This document shows positions 1 through 12,827 of a stretch of 64,000 bases of DNA, one piece after another. The stretch comes from Cololabis saira (lineage: Eukaryota; Chordata; Actinopteri; Beloniformes; Belonidae). The stretch's first letter is position 1, and each line of letters starts with the position of its first letter. The notes under the pieces were generated by a model. That model was not told the DNA's origin and did not search any database. It was given only the letters and a program-made list of their open reading frames with translations. The stretch is taken from contig NC_084596.1 of NCBI RefSeq assembly GCF_033807715.1, forward strand, positions 30,512,879 to 30,576,878, given 5' to 3'. A program made the position numbers and the translations under genes.

Positions 1-700
1 TTATTGTTTTGGAGTTGTTGTGTTAACCATTTTATTTGCATGTTTTTGTTTTGTTAGTTACTGTTTGAAATGTTACCTTTTCTGTGTTTTGAGTTGACAT
101 GCAATTACCTTTTTGTTTGAGTTGATTAGACACAGCTGAACACAATCAAGCAGCAACTGAATCCTGACAGACAGCTGCAGTGGCCAATAAACCACTGCAG
201 GCTGGCCCCCCTAGACCAATGGTGAACGAGGGGAGGGTTTCCTTCCCCTTATATAATTCAAGTGGAGGAACAAGAGTGGATGGACTGTGGTGGCTGGACG
301 GAGAATGGGCAGAGCTGAGGAGGATGGACTGACGTACAGAGGCCCATGGGGGCCCAGGTGGTTGGGGAGCCCCCGGCGGACTCGGACCGAGGATCCCTGT
401 TGGCGTGGGCCAACAGGGAGGGGGCACTGAGAGGGCACTGGAGGACAGTGAGCCCAGAATGACTGAGACTGTTCATTTTTAACCTTTTAACCTTTTATGG
501 ATTGGCCATTTTTAGAACAGTTCTATTTTTAGTGACATTTTTCCCCATCCCCGATTTTACAACAGTCTTTTGCACAATAAATGTCTGTTGCTGCACCCCT
601 GCACTTTGTTGTGGGTTACTAAGCGCTGCTCACCCTCGAAAGTATTTCATTGGGGACTTGAACCACCCCTGTGACATAATTCTTATTTTCTCCCTTTCTT
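1..700 (+). repeat. Possible LTR-like repeat end, no gene
   Basis: This stretch has no convincing coding exon. A polyadenylation signal AATAAA near 577 is followed by about 100 bases ending in a TGTGACA-like terminus near 680. That layout resembles the R-U5 part of a fish LTR retrotransposon, but no second LTR, primer-binding site or target duplication was identified. The short proline-rich minus-strand frames at 146-476 look like chance translations of GC-rich DNA. The assignment is tentative. Confidence 0.25.
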
Positions 701-882
701 TTTTAATGTGTCATGTTTTAAGCCGGATTTTCTTTTCTTAAACAGCTAGCTAGCTCGTTTTTCCGCTCTAAAGTTGACATTAGTCACATGACTCACGTCA
801 TGGGAATCATTTATGTAGAGTTGTAGACTAAATAGTTATGGTCAAAAGTAGATTATCGCCCGTTAATGGAGTTTTCTCAATC

Positions 883-921
<39 letters not shown>

Positions 922-1164
922 TACATTTATATTTTTTCTCTTGTACATTGCTCATTTTTCTACATTTTATATTGCTTTTTTTTCTTTAATTATTTAGCTA
1001 TGTATTGGTTATTTCTATTTTAATTTTTTTGGTTAAAACCGTTGAGCATGCATGTGTTTGGCTGCTGCACAATTTAATTTCTCCTCTGGGAGAATATATA
1101 TATATATATATATATATATGGAACCCCTGCAGTACCTCCGCGCCCCCCCTAGGGGTCGCGGAGG
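883..1164. repeat. CA/TA microsatellites and GC-rich stem-loop
   Basis: A TA/CA tract lies at 883-924 and a TA tract at 1093-1119. Just after it, CCTCCGCG at 1135-1142 pairs with CGCGGAGG at 1157-1164 around a C/G-rich loop. The GC-rich stem-loop inside AT-rich DNA is probably part of a dispersed repeat. Confidence 0.6.
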
Positions 1165-1539
1165 TTGAAGTCCCCTGGTATAAACCATAAATAAGGGGAA
1201 AACATATTAGACACACCCTATCACTGTAATAAAGGATTGATGCATTTTATTCAAAGTTAGCTAAATGTGTGGCCAATTAGTCTCCCTGGAACCCTAGAGT
1301 GTTTGTATTAGACGCTCTGGACTCGTTTGTCCAAAATGAAGAAACCAATGACTGGAGTCGTAATATTATAAACTCAGCAAGGGGTTAAAAGAAGTGCAGC
1401 AGGTTCAGATAGCAAGGAAACTTTCGGCTATCCACCACTAATATTCAAGGAAATAATGTTTTACTTTTCTGATATAACTTTTGGGGGGGTTATTTTAGCC
1501 ACATAAAATCGTAGCATAAGTTAATAACCAGCTCCATTT

Positions 1540-1935
1540 CAAATAATATTGCCATAAACTTTGCAGTCAACGCCCCGCTCGGCGCTCACGCTGCTAGCCC
1601 GCAGCTAGCGCTGCCGACGGCCGAGCGTTCCTCAAGTTACTAGTCACGAAAACCATTCAAACTCCTCACCTTCACTCTGCTTATGCTCGCCTCAAAACGG
1701 AGCTGCTGCACCACTTTTTTCATGGCTACCAGGTTGGAGGAAGAAGACATTTTTGATGTGTTTGTGTTAAATAAAAAAAACAGACGAGCAGATGCTGAAC
1801 TCGAGCGGAGTCGAGATGATGACGACTTCCGGTTGTTGAGGCGTAATTTCCCGCGAAAAGCAGCAGGGGGCGCCAAATTCATTAAAAACAAAAACATCTT
1901 TATTAAATTCTCAAACACCTGTACAAAAACTTAAT
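1540..1935 (+). other. GC-rich block with a short ORF of unknown nature
   Basis: Base composition rises sharply here and CpG is frequent. A plus-strand frame runs from 1683 to 1934; its internal ATG at 1722 starts an acidic then basic peptide (MATRLEEEDIFDVFVLN...). No family was recognised and no splice partners are evident. It could be a remnant of a transposon gene or a CpG island. The flanks 1165-1540 and 1936-2287 hold nothing recognisable; the latter may be ssx2ip 3' UTR. Confidence 0.2.
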
Positions 1936-2248
1936 TCTTCATCTCATAAATATACCTTTCAATTTAAATCCTATAATTTATATTTCTAAATGGTGTAAAC
2001 AAAGTATCAATTCATCAACGTGTATAAAGGATTTTCAAAATACAACGTTAAAATCACTTCTTAGTTGATGTGTATAGCTTAAAATAAGAAATGTCAGTGT
2101 TGATAAGAAAGAAGAGCAATGGCAGACTCATTAAAGTGCTTTCTTATTTGATCACATTTGAAGAATGATCTACGCTTATCCATGAAATAGAAATATATTG
2201 CTGAGGGAGCCATTTGTTTATGCTCAAGTCCAGTATTTGGGTAGGAAA

Positions 2249-2279
<31 letters not shown>

Positions 2280-2287
2280 GAGTGACT

Positions 2288-5200
2288 TTACTTGAGACTG
2301 TTCTCATCTTCACCCAATGAGAAAATACTAAAGTCACTACAGTAAACCCTGCTTTTTGACTTGATGTGAGTATCTCCATCTTCGGTGCTGCTAGATAGAC
2401 AGCGTCTTTGTCTCGATTGCCTTGATGAACTGAAGTGGACAAAGAAAGGATTTATAATTAATATTAAATACACCAGGAACCCAATAAAAACGACAGGGCA
2501 AACTCACGATCATGCCAAATCAATTAATATACTATTTAATGGCCTTAAAAAACTATATCTATCTGTCAATGATCGTTCAGATTTCTTATTCTGCATTGAG
2601 AGATGGAGATTAATAGTAAACCAACATTAACAAAACTCAGTTTCATTGAAACTATAACATATGTAATACCTGATGTCCGGTATCAGTCGGAGTGTCCGGT
2701 AGAGTTCAGTTGATGACACAGCGGCACGTGAAGGTTTTGGAGTGGAAAATGTAGTGTAATTTGGTGATCTGGCCAGCTGAGCTTTAGCTGAGGAAACCCT
2801 GCGCTCTGGCTCACTTCCTGTAATAACAACAATAACACAAATCAAAGATGAAGAAATACATTTGACTTATCGAGAGCTTTTCTAAATACTGAGTAGGCAT
2901 ATTTCCATTTGTGCAAAAACCAAACATAAAAAAAAAAAAAAAGATCCCATAATGGAAATGGCACTAATTCGAAAAAAAAACTCCTGAATATCGAATAAAC
3001 CTTTTTTACGCTTTCAGGAGGTGGTTTTTCCAGGTGATTCGATAAGTGTGATGGAATAGCGTTTTGCAAATTTCCATGTCTCTGGCAGTGCTGGCTGTGA
3101 CGTAGCCGATCAATCTAAAGTAATCAAAACCTAATCTCCAGCTGCTTTTAGCCTCATTAATATAATGCAGTTGTCCTGTAACACTATTTATACATTACGT
3201 AAGGCCTCTGAATTATCATTTGAATGATCATCTGCTGCCTTTATCATCTGACATTTTCCTCAACAGCAGTAGTGGAAATTGCAATCATTTATCAAAGACT
3301 AAAGATGTTTTAGTCCATTTTCTTCAACATTGAGATTTTCTTTATCATTGTTTTGAAGAGAAGTCTCACAAGACAAGATAAGGAGAGCTACGAGAAATAC
3401 ACTTATTCGAAAAAACAGCTATCAATGGAAACACCAACGACCTGCAGCGCTGCTTTATAGAATCTTCAGAGATTCAATTTTCTTTTGGGCAAAAGCGTAA
3501 TAGAAACATGGCTACTTACACTTTACAAAAGGTAAAGCAAAACAGTGAGCATTACATATGAAACAAAGAACTATTAAAAAACTGTTAGGAACAATTAGAA
3601 CTGTACCTATACATTTATAGTTATGCAGTTCTAAAAGGGGGGTGATAATTTTAATTTGAACAAATCAGAACAGTCATGGGTGTGTTTAAGAATAATGGAG
3701 ATCATGAAAATGAATGACTGACAATAAGGCCGCGTTCAGACTGCAGGCAAATCTGATTCATATCTGATTCCTTCTCATATCCGATTTTCAGGGCTGACTG
3801 TCCACACTGTTTTTAGCAAGTGTCCAAATCGGATCTGGCTCTGTTCAGACTGGGCCACATCATTGACTGATCTGACGGGTTGCCGTAGCAACGACGTCGG
3901 AGCGGAGGCGTCACCCAGCGCGTGTATTGTGCGAAGTCATGTAATTGCGACATCAAAAACAATAACAATATGGAGCCAGCTCACATGCAGTTCCATACCT
4001 GTAAAGCTGGGCATACACTGTGCAATATTTTAAATCGTTTGAGACTGCCCCATCTCACTCTAATCCTCCCGTCGGACCTCTGTTACTGGAACTCGAGGCT
4101 GGTTTTGGGGCAGGGGTGGGGGCTGTGTCCACCCAAACGTGCGTCCTGCCCACCCGATCAAAGGTTATGGGGATCCTTTATTTTTTTATAATTTTACTTT
4201 TTTATATATATAAAAAAATCCAAAAATATCTGTACCGTTTCTGATTGGGTCGGCACTGCGCATCATTTTTAGACACAACAATGAACGCATACCGCAAAAG
4301 TTGTGTCTCGGCGGAGGGACCCGGCGTCCCAGCAAAATGAGAAACAGAAAAGTGTTCAGAACAAAACCACCAGCAAACTAACAAACCACCCAACAAAGCT
4401 CAGAGTTAACAAAACGAACCAGCAATGAACAACTGGCAGCCCCGCTCTTTAACCTCTCCTCCTGATGAGCTGACGGGCTGCAGGTTCAGGCTCACAGCGC
4501 GACTGAAGGCTGATTTATGGTTCCGCGTTAGACCAACGCAGAGCCTACGGCGTAGGGTACGCGGCGACCCGCACCGTACGTGGAAATGCGGTCTTTTTTT
4601 CTTCTATTAAAACATGATTTGCAATGTGAATTTGCAACACTTAAACTACAAATAATAGTTTTTGACGTGACATCAGCGATTGTATATGCTCTCTGCGAAA
4701 GGATGAGTAGCTCCACAACTGGAAATGGGCGGGTGGTTTGGAGCGTCTGGGACAGTCATATCCGATCTGAGTGTTTGGAGCTGTTCAGACTGACACGCAT
4801 CTGCCCAAATGCGATATGAATGCGATATGAAACTACCTCCCGGAGGTGGTTTCGATCTGGTTTGCAAAAATCTGATATAATCTTAACCTTACAATTGTCC
4901 ACAATAACTATGTAGAAAAAGATTATTATTAATAATCACTAAAAAAGTTGAGGTTTTTTAAAGATGCATTTTCTTTAATATACTCACTGATTGATAAGGC
5001 ACTTTGACCATCGGATGAGGAACGTCTACGATCTGTAAAGGGAGTAATGTTCAAAAATTGATGCTTGAGCCAAACAGCACGGTCCTCCTCAAAGGCCTTT
5101 TTCTGTGGAAAGAAACAATAACAAAAACAATGCATTAAAAGCAATTAGAACACTTACTGTGCAAGCTGAACTATATAGTACGACATGAGAAGAGCTGAGT

Positions 5201-8126
5201 ACCTCTCGACCCAGGCGAATAGCTGCCTCTGTGAAGTTGTTTCTCTCCCTCTCAAAGTTTTTCTTCTGCTCCTCAAAGAGCCTCCATTCCTCTTTGAGGC
5301 GTTCTTTCTCCTCCAGCGTGTAGCAGTCATTCAGAAGAGCTGCTGTCTCATCATCAAATGATGTGTTTAATTGTTGCTGAAAGGGGGGAAAAATCTTTAC
5401 CAAACTAAGCAAGTTACATTTCTGATTTTCATTCATGCTTAACTTAATTCATGTAAAGTGTACATTTACTGATAAATTTGCACTCATGAAATTGTTCCTA
5501 ATGTTGGTACAAAACCCAGCAAAATAATATTTCCTCACTTTCTGAGCTTTTTTGTCTTTTACACCGGCAGATACTGACCTGGAGGAGCTGCTGCTGTGCA
5601 TGAATGAACTCCTTGCACTGCTGGACTTCACGCCTCATCTTCTCCATCTCATCCTCATGGGTCTCTAAGGGTATCACCTCTTTGTTAGACTCCTGCTGAC
5701 TCTGTACTTGAGAGGCTGAACAAATAAAAAAAAAAAAACAAACAAAAACACAAACATTGTGACTGATTCCTTTTGTTGTCAAGGCCCATTGCATAGATGT
5801 TAAAGGAAAATTGTGACATTTTTTCAACAAAACCTCCCTTTACAGCCTATAGATAAATAGACTCAAGGACTAAAACCTGTCTCATAATAAAAACCATTTG
5901 AAACATCTCAGGCACTGTGACCCTCATGTACCTTTGTTGTCCAGTTTCTCCACGTGGTTCCTCAGTTTCCTCCACTGCTGCCGGATGCTGTTGGTGAGCT
6001 GCTCCCTGGCATGCTCACAGGATTGGTCAAGAGTTTCCCTGCTGCTGTCCCCGGTTTTCTCCTCCCCATCTGAGTCACCCTGTATCAAAACAGTACAAAC
6101 ACAATTACTTTTACATGTAAAAATATGTTCTCGTTTACTCTGAACAATCAACTCCACTTAAATGTTTAACATGCCTCCACAATGAAAAAACAAATGTATA
6201 AGCGTCTCACTACCTGCTCCTGGCTGTCACGAGCAGTGGCTCCTCTAGTCGAGGACTCACGCGGACTCAAGATATGCACCATCTCCTTCTTCATCTGCTG
6301 GAGGACCTTTTTCAGCTCAGCATTCTCAAGCATGAGGGCTCTCTGACTCGCCTCATAGTCACCAAGCAGGGATTTGTACATCTCACTCTCATGGCTGTAG
6401 ACATTGGTGTACAAATTGATGTATGTAATTAATATTACCATTCATTTATGTACAAACCAAGGTTGACAACTGATGAGGAAGCTTTCTTTAAACCTGGCTG
6501 TTGTTTTTGTAGTCTTCCAATGGCTCCTTTTTCCATCTGACCGTCCCAAGCAATTCAGAACTTCGATGGCTATTTGGGGAAAACGGCAGGGTTAAAAATA
6601 TTATTTTTAAACCAAAATCAAATAATTCAGACTAATACATGTATATAAAGACAGTTGAAAGCAACAGATATACCTAATTTCTTATCTTTTCTGTCCACCA
6701 GTAGCTGGCTGAGCCGTTCCTTCAGCTTTGCAGTTTCTCTCTCCTTCCTTTTGGCATCATGACTGTACTGAGAGGCACGGCTGGCAATGATACTCTGGAG
6801 TTTCTGAACCTGTCAGCGATTTAACAATTTGTCAGACTCTTTCTGTCTCACATGAGGATATGTAAGCATAACTAAGATAGCTTGCAACATAAATAGAAGC
6901 TCTACCTCATCTTTTTCTGTTTTTAAGCAGCTCTGCAAAGTCTTAATTTTGAGCAGCAGCTGTCTTTCCGTCTCATGTAGACCCGACTTCTCCCTTATGG
7001 ACAGTTCCAACTGGTCCTGAAGGAAAATTAATGATAGAGCAATCAGTTCAAGGTCAAAACTATAAATGTGGAGTCCCAAGCCACTGACCCACTTCCCAAA
7101 ACTGGTTTGTGCTATTTGAGGAATAAGGAGACTTTAATCATAACTTTGTATCAAGGCCAGTTAAACGATTAAAATGTACTTTCAAAGATGCTGACATCTA
7201 TAAACACACTGCAAGTCACTTGTAGGAACACACATTTGAATACAAAGGGGATAAAAAGACATCATGTTGTCTGAAACAGAAATAAGTCCCATGTTCCTGC
7301 CAAGACACCCCCATGAAGGCATACATGCCTTGAGTCTGGAATTGCTCATCTGCATGTGCTCCAAAGTGCTGGACTTCTTCAACTTTTCTGTCTCCAACTC
7401 CTCTAAATTACACATATTCCGTCTGTGAATCTGTAGCAAGTCGTACACGACATTGAGAGCATGGACTGCATTCAGAGTGGCTCCCCCTGATGTGCTGGCC
7501 TCAATACACGTGGAGAGGCCTAGGGAGGCCAGCTCCTGTGAAGGAAAAATAGGTTATGTTATCATACTTGAGTTGTTATAAAATATCTTCCCCCCCAAAA
7601 AAAGATTGAAATGCACTTGTCAAAATTTACATTCAATTCTTATAGTGAGGCGTAAACAAAATGATTGCATTTTATTTATAAATACTTCAGTTACTGAGTC
7701 CTGGTGCTTTCATACCTGATTGACGTATGATATGCACTGAAGAACATTATCCTCTGTGCAAAAAGCACTTATCACACTGTAGGAGCTTTTGGACAAGGGC
7801 GAAGAGTAAACCGACACAAGGTTGTTCTGTCTCGACGGGGACATCGTCACATGTGATATGCTGGAGATTTCATAGTTTTCTAAAAACAGAACACAGAGGG
7901 AAATTATCAACTGCTGGAACAATGTATATACTGTTCCTTCATCAAAGTGGCTTGAATTGTGTTGCTGATCTAAATGTAGACCACAAATGTGGGTTACCTC
8001 AAGTGAATACCATTTAAAAAAAAAAAGAGCATGGCTGATGGACTTTTCTGTTCTATAGCTTTGGTACATGCAGCTCGATAAGAGAAACTTACCCATAGAT
8101 GTCTCAGTTGTCCACCACTCTCCCAT
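2288..8126 (-). CDS. ssx2ip: SSX2IP / ADIP (afadin- and alpha-actinin-binding protein), 13 coding exons
   Basis: This is a centrosome, centriolar-satellite and adherens-junction coiled-coil protein that in vertebrates supports microtubule anchoring and ciliogenesis. Coding exons on the minus strand: 8126-8093, 7879-7716, 7535-7329, 7016-6906, 6809-6674, 6569-6494, 6394-6214, 6079-5932, 5715-5579, 5376-5203, 5102-4988, 2817-2670, 2429-2288. All phases close, giving 590 residues. Family hallmarks include SAFCTEDN near residue 45, [44 protein letters not shown] and FTEAAIRLG, all close to the human protein. The start [10 protein letters not shown] matches the family MGDW start. Intron 3 appears to use a GC donor. 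The serine-rich C-terminus from 2817 down diverges from human and is less certain. Intron 11 (2818-4987) carries a large repeat. Confidence 0.95.
3728..4880. repeat. Dispersed DNA-transposon-like repeat in ssx2ip intron
   Basis: The left end GCCGCGTTCAGACTGCAGGC (about 3730) and later motifs (GTTCAGACTG again near 4782; GACCAACGCAGAGCCTACGG near 4530) resemble non-autonomous teleost DNA repeats. CpG content is higher than in the surrounding intron. The ends are not clean inverted repeats, so the limits are approximate and it may be two fused elements. Confidence 0.45.
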
Positions 8127-9478
8127 ATCATCGAATCATCAGGACAAGGGGATGCGAGGTCATGAGTTATCACCAGGAAAGGGGATTACGAATCAGGATG
8201 AGAATATCACACTGGAACAGAGCTCTGCAACGAAACACCAAACCATGAGACGGACCAGCAACAGATAATCTGGGGCGATGCTTCATGCACACAGGATTAA
8301 CACTCAAATGTATGCCAGCTGGGGCTAGACTGAGGTTTAAATGCAATCTCCTACCGGCCCTTTGGCATTTCAACTGCTGGGTAGTACATCATCTAATCTC
8401 AAATTAAATAATTTGCAAACATCAAAACAGGAGACTATCCTAAAATGACACAATGTGAGAGTAGACTCTCTTTAAACTGGAAGACATCGTGATACCCACG
8501 ATCTGTAGTGAAACTGGCTAAACCAGATAAACTGCAAGAGCCACTCCCACAACTTTGGAGTTTGAACTTGTGCTGTTCGTGGACTACCATGCACATTGTG
8601 CTGAACAAAAAGGAGGAAACCTTGCATTCATGTTCAGGAATGCGACTATAAAAGCTTGGTGAAAACGGACTAATCTGCAAAACTGGTCCAGTTTTCTATC
8701 AAATAAACCAGAAAACAAACCCAACTTCATCTTAAATTACAGAGACTGAAATAAAGCCTACAGTGTAATGCACTTAAGATACTGGACCATATTACACCGG
8801 TCATGAAATCGCTCCACTGGCTTCCAGACCAGTGAGTCAAAGGATAGAGTTTAAAATCTTACTACTGGTCTACAAAGACCTGAATGGTCTTGGACCAAAA
8901 TACATGCTGGATCTGTTAGTTCCTATGAAGCTCCCAGACCCCTGAGGTTCATCTGGATCTGGTTTGTTTTGTTCCCAAGAACCAGAACCAAGCAAGGTGA
9001 GGCAGCGTTCAGTTATTCTGCTCCTCACCGGTGGAACAAACTTCCTGTAGACCTGAGGTCTGCTCCAACTGTCAGCTCCTTTAAATCAGGGTTAAAAACA
9101 TTACTGTTTACTCAAGCATACTCTTACTTTTTAACAACTTGTGCTTTTTATTATTTTACCTCTTTTCTTATCATTTTATTTAATTGTATTTGTTATTTAC
9201 TGTTTAATTGTGTCTTGCCGCTTTTAATGTTGATGTAAAGCACTTTGAATTTCCTTGTGTTGAATTGTACTATAGCTACAAATAAACATGCCTAAGTGAC
9301 GTAGCGTCACACTTTTATCTTATCTGCTTTTATGGCTTGTGTAACAGATAAGGAAGCTAAGAAGCTTACGAAACTGCTCTACTACTAACATAACCACTAT
9401 CTTTAACGCTTAAGAAGTTAATTTCCTAACCGGGATCACATCCATGCTACATTAACACAGAGGATAAATACACTCACC
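8127..9478. other. Probable 5' UTR intron of ssx2ip
   Basis: No coding exon lies between the ATG exon and the upstream donor at about 9477 (CACG then GTGAGTG on the minus strand). The intron holds unremarkable sequence at 8127-8760 and a LINE 3' fragment at about 8770-9295. Confidence 0.5.
8770..9295 (+). mobile_element. Truncated LINE: reverse-transcriptase ORF C-terminus plus 3' tail
   Basis: The plus-strand frame at 8969-9238 contains AAFSYSAPHRWNKLPVDLRS followed by a serine/lysine segment ending in LKTLLF. This is the typical C-terminal end of teleost Jockey/CR1/L2/Rex-type ORF2 proteins, and upstream bases (8790-8930) fit the preceding part of the ORF. The 3' tail has the familiar TGTAAAGCACTTTGAATT motif. 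It is 5' truncated and no longer mobile. The exact clade cannot be told from this fragment. Confidence 0.75.
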
Positions 9479-9770
9479 GTGAAAACGTGAAATGGGTCAA
9501 CTAAACACGAGTTTCATAGTTCAGTGTCGACGGTTTTAAAAAATAACAATCAGCAAGACCTTCCCTCAATAAAAAACACCTGCGACTTGCATGCCGAGCC
9601 AAGTTGTCACCTTGAGGGCAGCACAAATGATCAAAAAATAACCCCCAGATAAACGCTGCGGTTTACAGAGACGCTCTCCCAGCTGGGGTTTTAAGAAGCC
9701 TCTCATTCGCTGTCCACCCACCAAGCTGCGATGTGATTGGACGAGAGGTTGTTAAGCAACCAGCATGCAA
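9478..9770 (-). promoter_or_regulatory. ssx2ip: ssx2ip upstream exon and promoter region with X-box
   Basis: A donor-like GTGAGTG at 9471-9477 (minus strand) would end a non-coding first exon. Upstream of it, at 9748-9760, lies GTTGTTAAGCAAC, which fits the RFX X-box pattern RYYNYY-N-RRNRAC. A CCAAT box (GATTGG on plus) is nearby at 9735-9740. RFX factors drive many ciliary genes, so the site suits a centriolar-satellite gene. The transcription start was not determined. Confidence 0.5.
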
Positions 9771-10082
9771 GCCGCGGATTGGATGATAACGTGTGCAGAG
9801 TGAGATTATGCAAATAAAAAGCAGTCAGGGTTTTTTGTACACAACAAACAGCTCTGCAATGCACCCATGTGGATGGAGATAGTAAGTGTCAAAAATATAA
9901 AGCAGCAACACTTTATTTATTGTGTAGTCTAGGCCGGATTATCCATATACTGAACCGGGCGAGGGCCCAGCCAATGAGGGGGCACCAAATCAAATGACTA
10001 ACTGGACCATATATGTCATATTTTGTTATTTTCTCTATATATTTGCTGAAAGATGAGCAAACAGGTCCAGCAGTAACCAGTG

Positions 10083-10195
<113 letters not shown>

Positions 10196-10212
10196 GCGTT
10201 TGAGTGAGTGCC

Positions 10213-10465
10213 TTAAAGCGACACTACGTAACTTTTCCACCTTAATATAATATTTCCAGAGTCATTGTGATGGTACATCAACTTCCAACAGGTTTAATGA
10301 CACCTCTGTCATGGTCTGAGGGGGTCTGTATCGCCTTCACTGGCACTATGTAACTTTGAGGAGCATGGTAGGAACCCTGCCACACTACTGGTAAAGCACT
10401 ACCGCTTTTGTCCAAAGGAGACGCCAAACTCAACAAAAGCTGAAAGTAACGTTGTGCTGCTTTAA
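10213..10465. mobile_element. MITE with about 25-bp imperfect terminal inverted repeats
   Basis: The left end TTAAAGCGACACTACGTAAC (from 10213) is mirrored at the right end by TTAAAGCAGCACAACGTTAC (complement of 10446-10465). The 253-bp body has no coding capacity. The TTAA at both termini could belong to a piggyBac-type target site, but this is not proven. Confidence 0.65.
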
Positions 10466-12827
10466 CAACTTTACAACCTTAAATCTAACAGTCTACACAT
10501 TGCTGTTTTATCAATGTGCTGTTCTCTACCTTCACATCAGCTCATTCAGTAGGCCTGTTTGATTGTTTAGTCATATGCTGTAATAGCTTTGCATGTAGTC
10601 CTCAGACAGGCCATATCTGATGGAAATGATGATAGTTAACATATGGCGTTACATTGGCATGTGAGTTGCATTCTGATTGGAGCATCAGTGTAGTACGGCG
10701 TTTGTAGACTCATGTCCACCTGTGGTGTTACTCTTAGTTGGTTGCCTGTCTTACATTTATTTGTAGTATGAGTGTTGAGCATGTACTTCAGCAACACGTT
10801 AATGTAAATCTACGGTCTTTATAACCATAGTAAATTTCCCTTTTTTTACCGTAAAATGTGGGAGGAGGGGGGCACTTCAAGTGTGGTCACCCTGGGGAAC
10901 CACACTGAGTTAATCCGGGTCTGTGTGTAGTATGTATACACACGTCTCTCCGTGCATACAGAGATAGAAAATACATACTATGGTACTATTGTGACAGATT
11001 AAATATATGTCTTACACATTTTTACATAAATCCATGAGACAAATTTAGTTCAATTTAATGTTTTTTATAACTATCAGTAGAAAGAATTTATTTGGTAACT
11101 GTAAACTACATTTCAGATTTATACACACCAAACAGGAATTCCAACAGAAGCAGTCTACTCCAGTGCTCATTGATACGCAAGAAAATCATGTTGTTTTGTG
11201 TGGAAATTCCAACTGTGGGAAAGAGTTTGGAAACATCCAACTCTGAAAGTTAGTGTTGACTAATGACAATGAAAGCATCCTGAGTGTCACCCTTCATTCG
11301 CTTTGAAAGGAGTGATGTCAAGCGTTGCTGAACTAAATTATGGGTTCCATGCATAGCTTCAACCAAGAGTTTCAACTTGTGCTGCTTCAAAGCGAGCATC
11401 TGTCAATCAAATTGTGGCTCTGCAGCTAGTGCTGGTCACTGAAATTGTACATGGAGCCAGAACATCTTCAAAGTGTGGCTTATTTGTCTAGCGAACATGA
11501 AGAAATTTGATTGGTTTATGGTTTGACAAAGACATGTCACAACCACCAACGCTTCTGTTTGAACACACGGTAACAAAAACAGCTAGCAAGTAGTACCTTT
11601 TTATATAATTGAACTGAAGAATAATGACTAAAACCGCTCTATGTAACAATACCACTTCTGACCACATGGGGGGCATATACAGTAGCTCTGCTGTATCAAC
11701 AAGATGCTACATCCTGCTCTCTAGTCTGATATAAACCAGTGCTGTGTCCAAAACACACACATAATGGTCATATGATTTTCACAATTTTCTAGTGGTGCCC
11801 GAAGATGTAGGGAAAATTGTTTATCCCTTTATGGCACACTTAATATATCAAAAAATCAAAATCCGACAGCACTCACTGTAAGTACAAAACTTTTAATGCA
11901 TGGTTAAATCACTGCACAGCAGCAGAGAATCGGACGCGTTTCAGCTTACAGCCGTCCTCAGGTCGCGGAGGACGGCTGTAAGCTGAAACATCTCAAACAT
12001 GCGGGATAGTGGGCGCTGAGGACAAGGGTGGAAGAAACCTCTTTAAACCAGAAGGCGATCGCAGCCAGCTAGTGATTGGACTAGCACACAAGTGTGTCTC
12101 CCAGCAAAGCGTCACTAGTCCTCATTTCAGCTCTTGCAGCACTTATTTCGGATGTTGTTTGGGTAGTAACATCTAAAATAATGACCTTTGGACAGATTTG
12201 ATCAGAATGAATGTAAAGTAATATGTCATTATCATGAGCTTGCACGTTTGGTAACTGAGCTGAGCTGAGTTTATTCCAGCCTGCTTCCACACCTAGGTCC
12301 ACCAATTTTTGGATTAACCCGTTCCACTCCAGATGGAAGAGCTAATGAAGCAGAGAAGCAGATGGACATTGAAAATAGGATGTGCGTAATGGGTTAACCT
12401 GGATCGGGGCGGCATCAGTTCCTACCACAATGGCAAATTGCAGAGAAATGAAAAAGATACTTCAAAAGCACTTTTCAGAAAACCTACGGGTGATGTTACA
12501 GAAGGTTTGTCCAGTTTTTTCTTTTCTTTTTTTAAAATAAAGTCTTCGATCATACACCAGGAGCTAACAAATCGATGTTCTTGTGATATGCTACCCCTGT
12601 GTGGCCAGAAAGGGTTAACTTATTCGTTTTCTTCAAGTTAACTTACAGTTTTCTTCAAGTTAAGTAAAACTGAAGCAGAAATGCTCTTTCTTGAATAAGA
12701 AGATACCCCAGAACCACTCAGTAAGATAAACAAAGCCTGCATACAGATTATTGTTACTCTGTAGGCCATTTCACAGTCACATGAGGCCATGTTCGCTCAC
12801 ATGCAGATCACACTACATCTTTTCATC
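10466..12827. other. Intergenic: no gene; small repeats and mcoln3 3' UTR
   Basis: No coding exon was found. A perfect hairpin sits at 11939-11988 (separate entry). A fragment at about 12471-12545 (GAAAACCTACGGGTGATGTT) is related to another at about 62135-62200, indicating a dispersed repeat. The bases just below 12828 probably include the mcoln3 3' UTR. Confidence 0.5.
11939..11988. repeat. Perfect 21-bp inverted repeat with 8-nt loop
   Basis: The arm at 11939-11959 (TTTCAGCTTACAGCCGTCCT...) is exactly complementary to 11968-11988, with loop AGGTCGCG. The arms are GC-richer than the surroundings. It probably belongs to a dispersed element; no gene or terminator context explains it. Confidence 0.85.
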
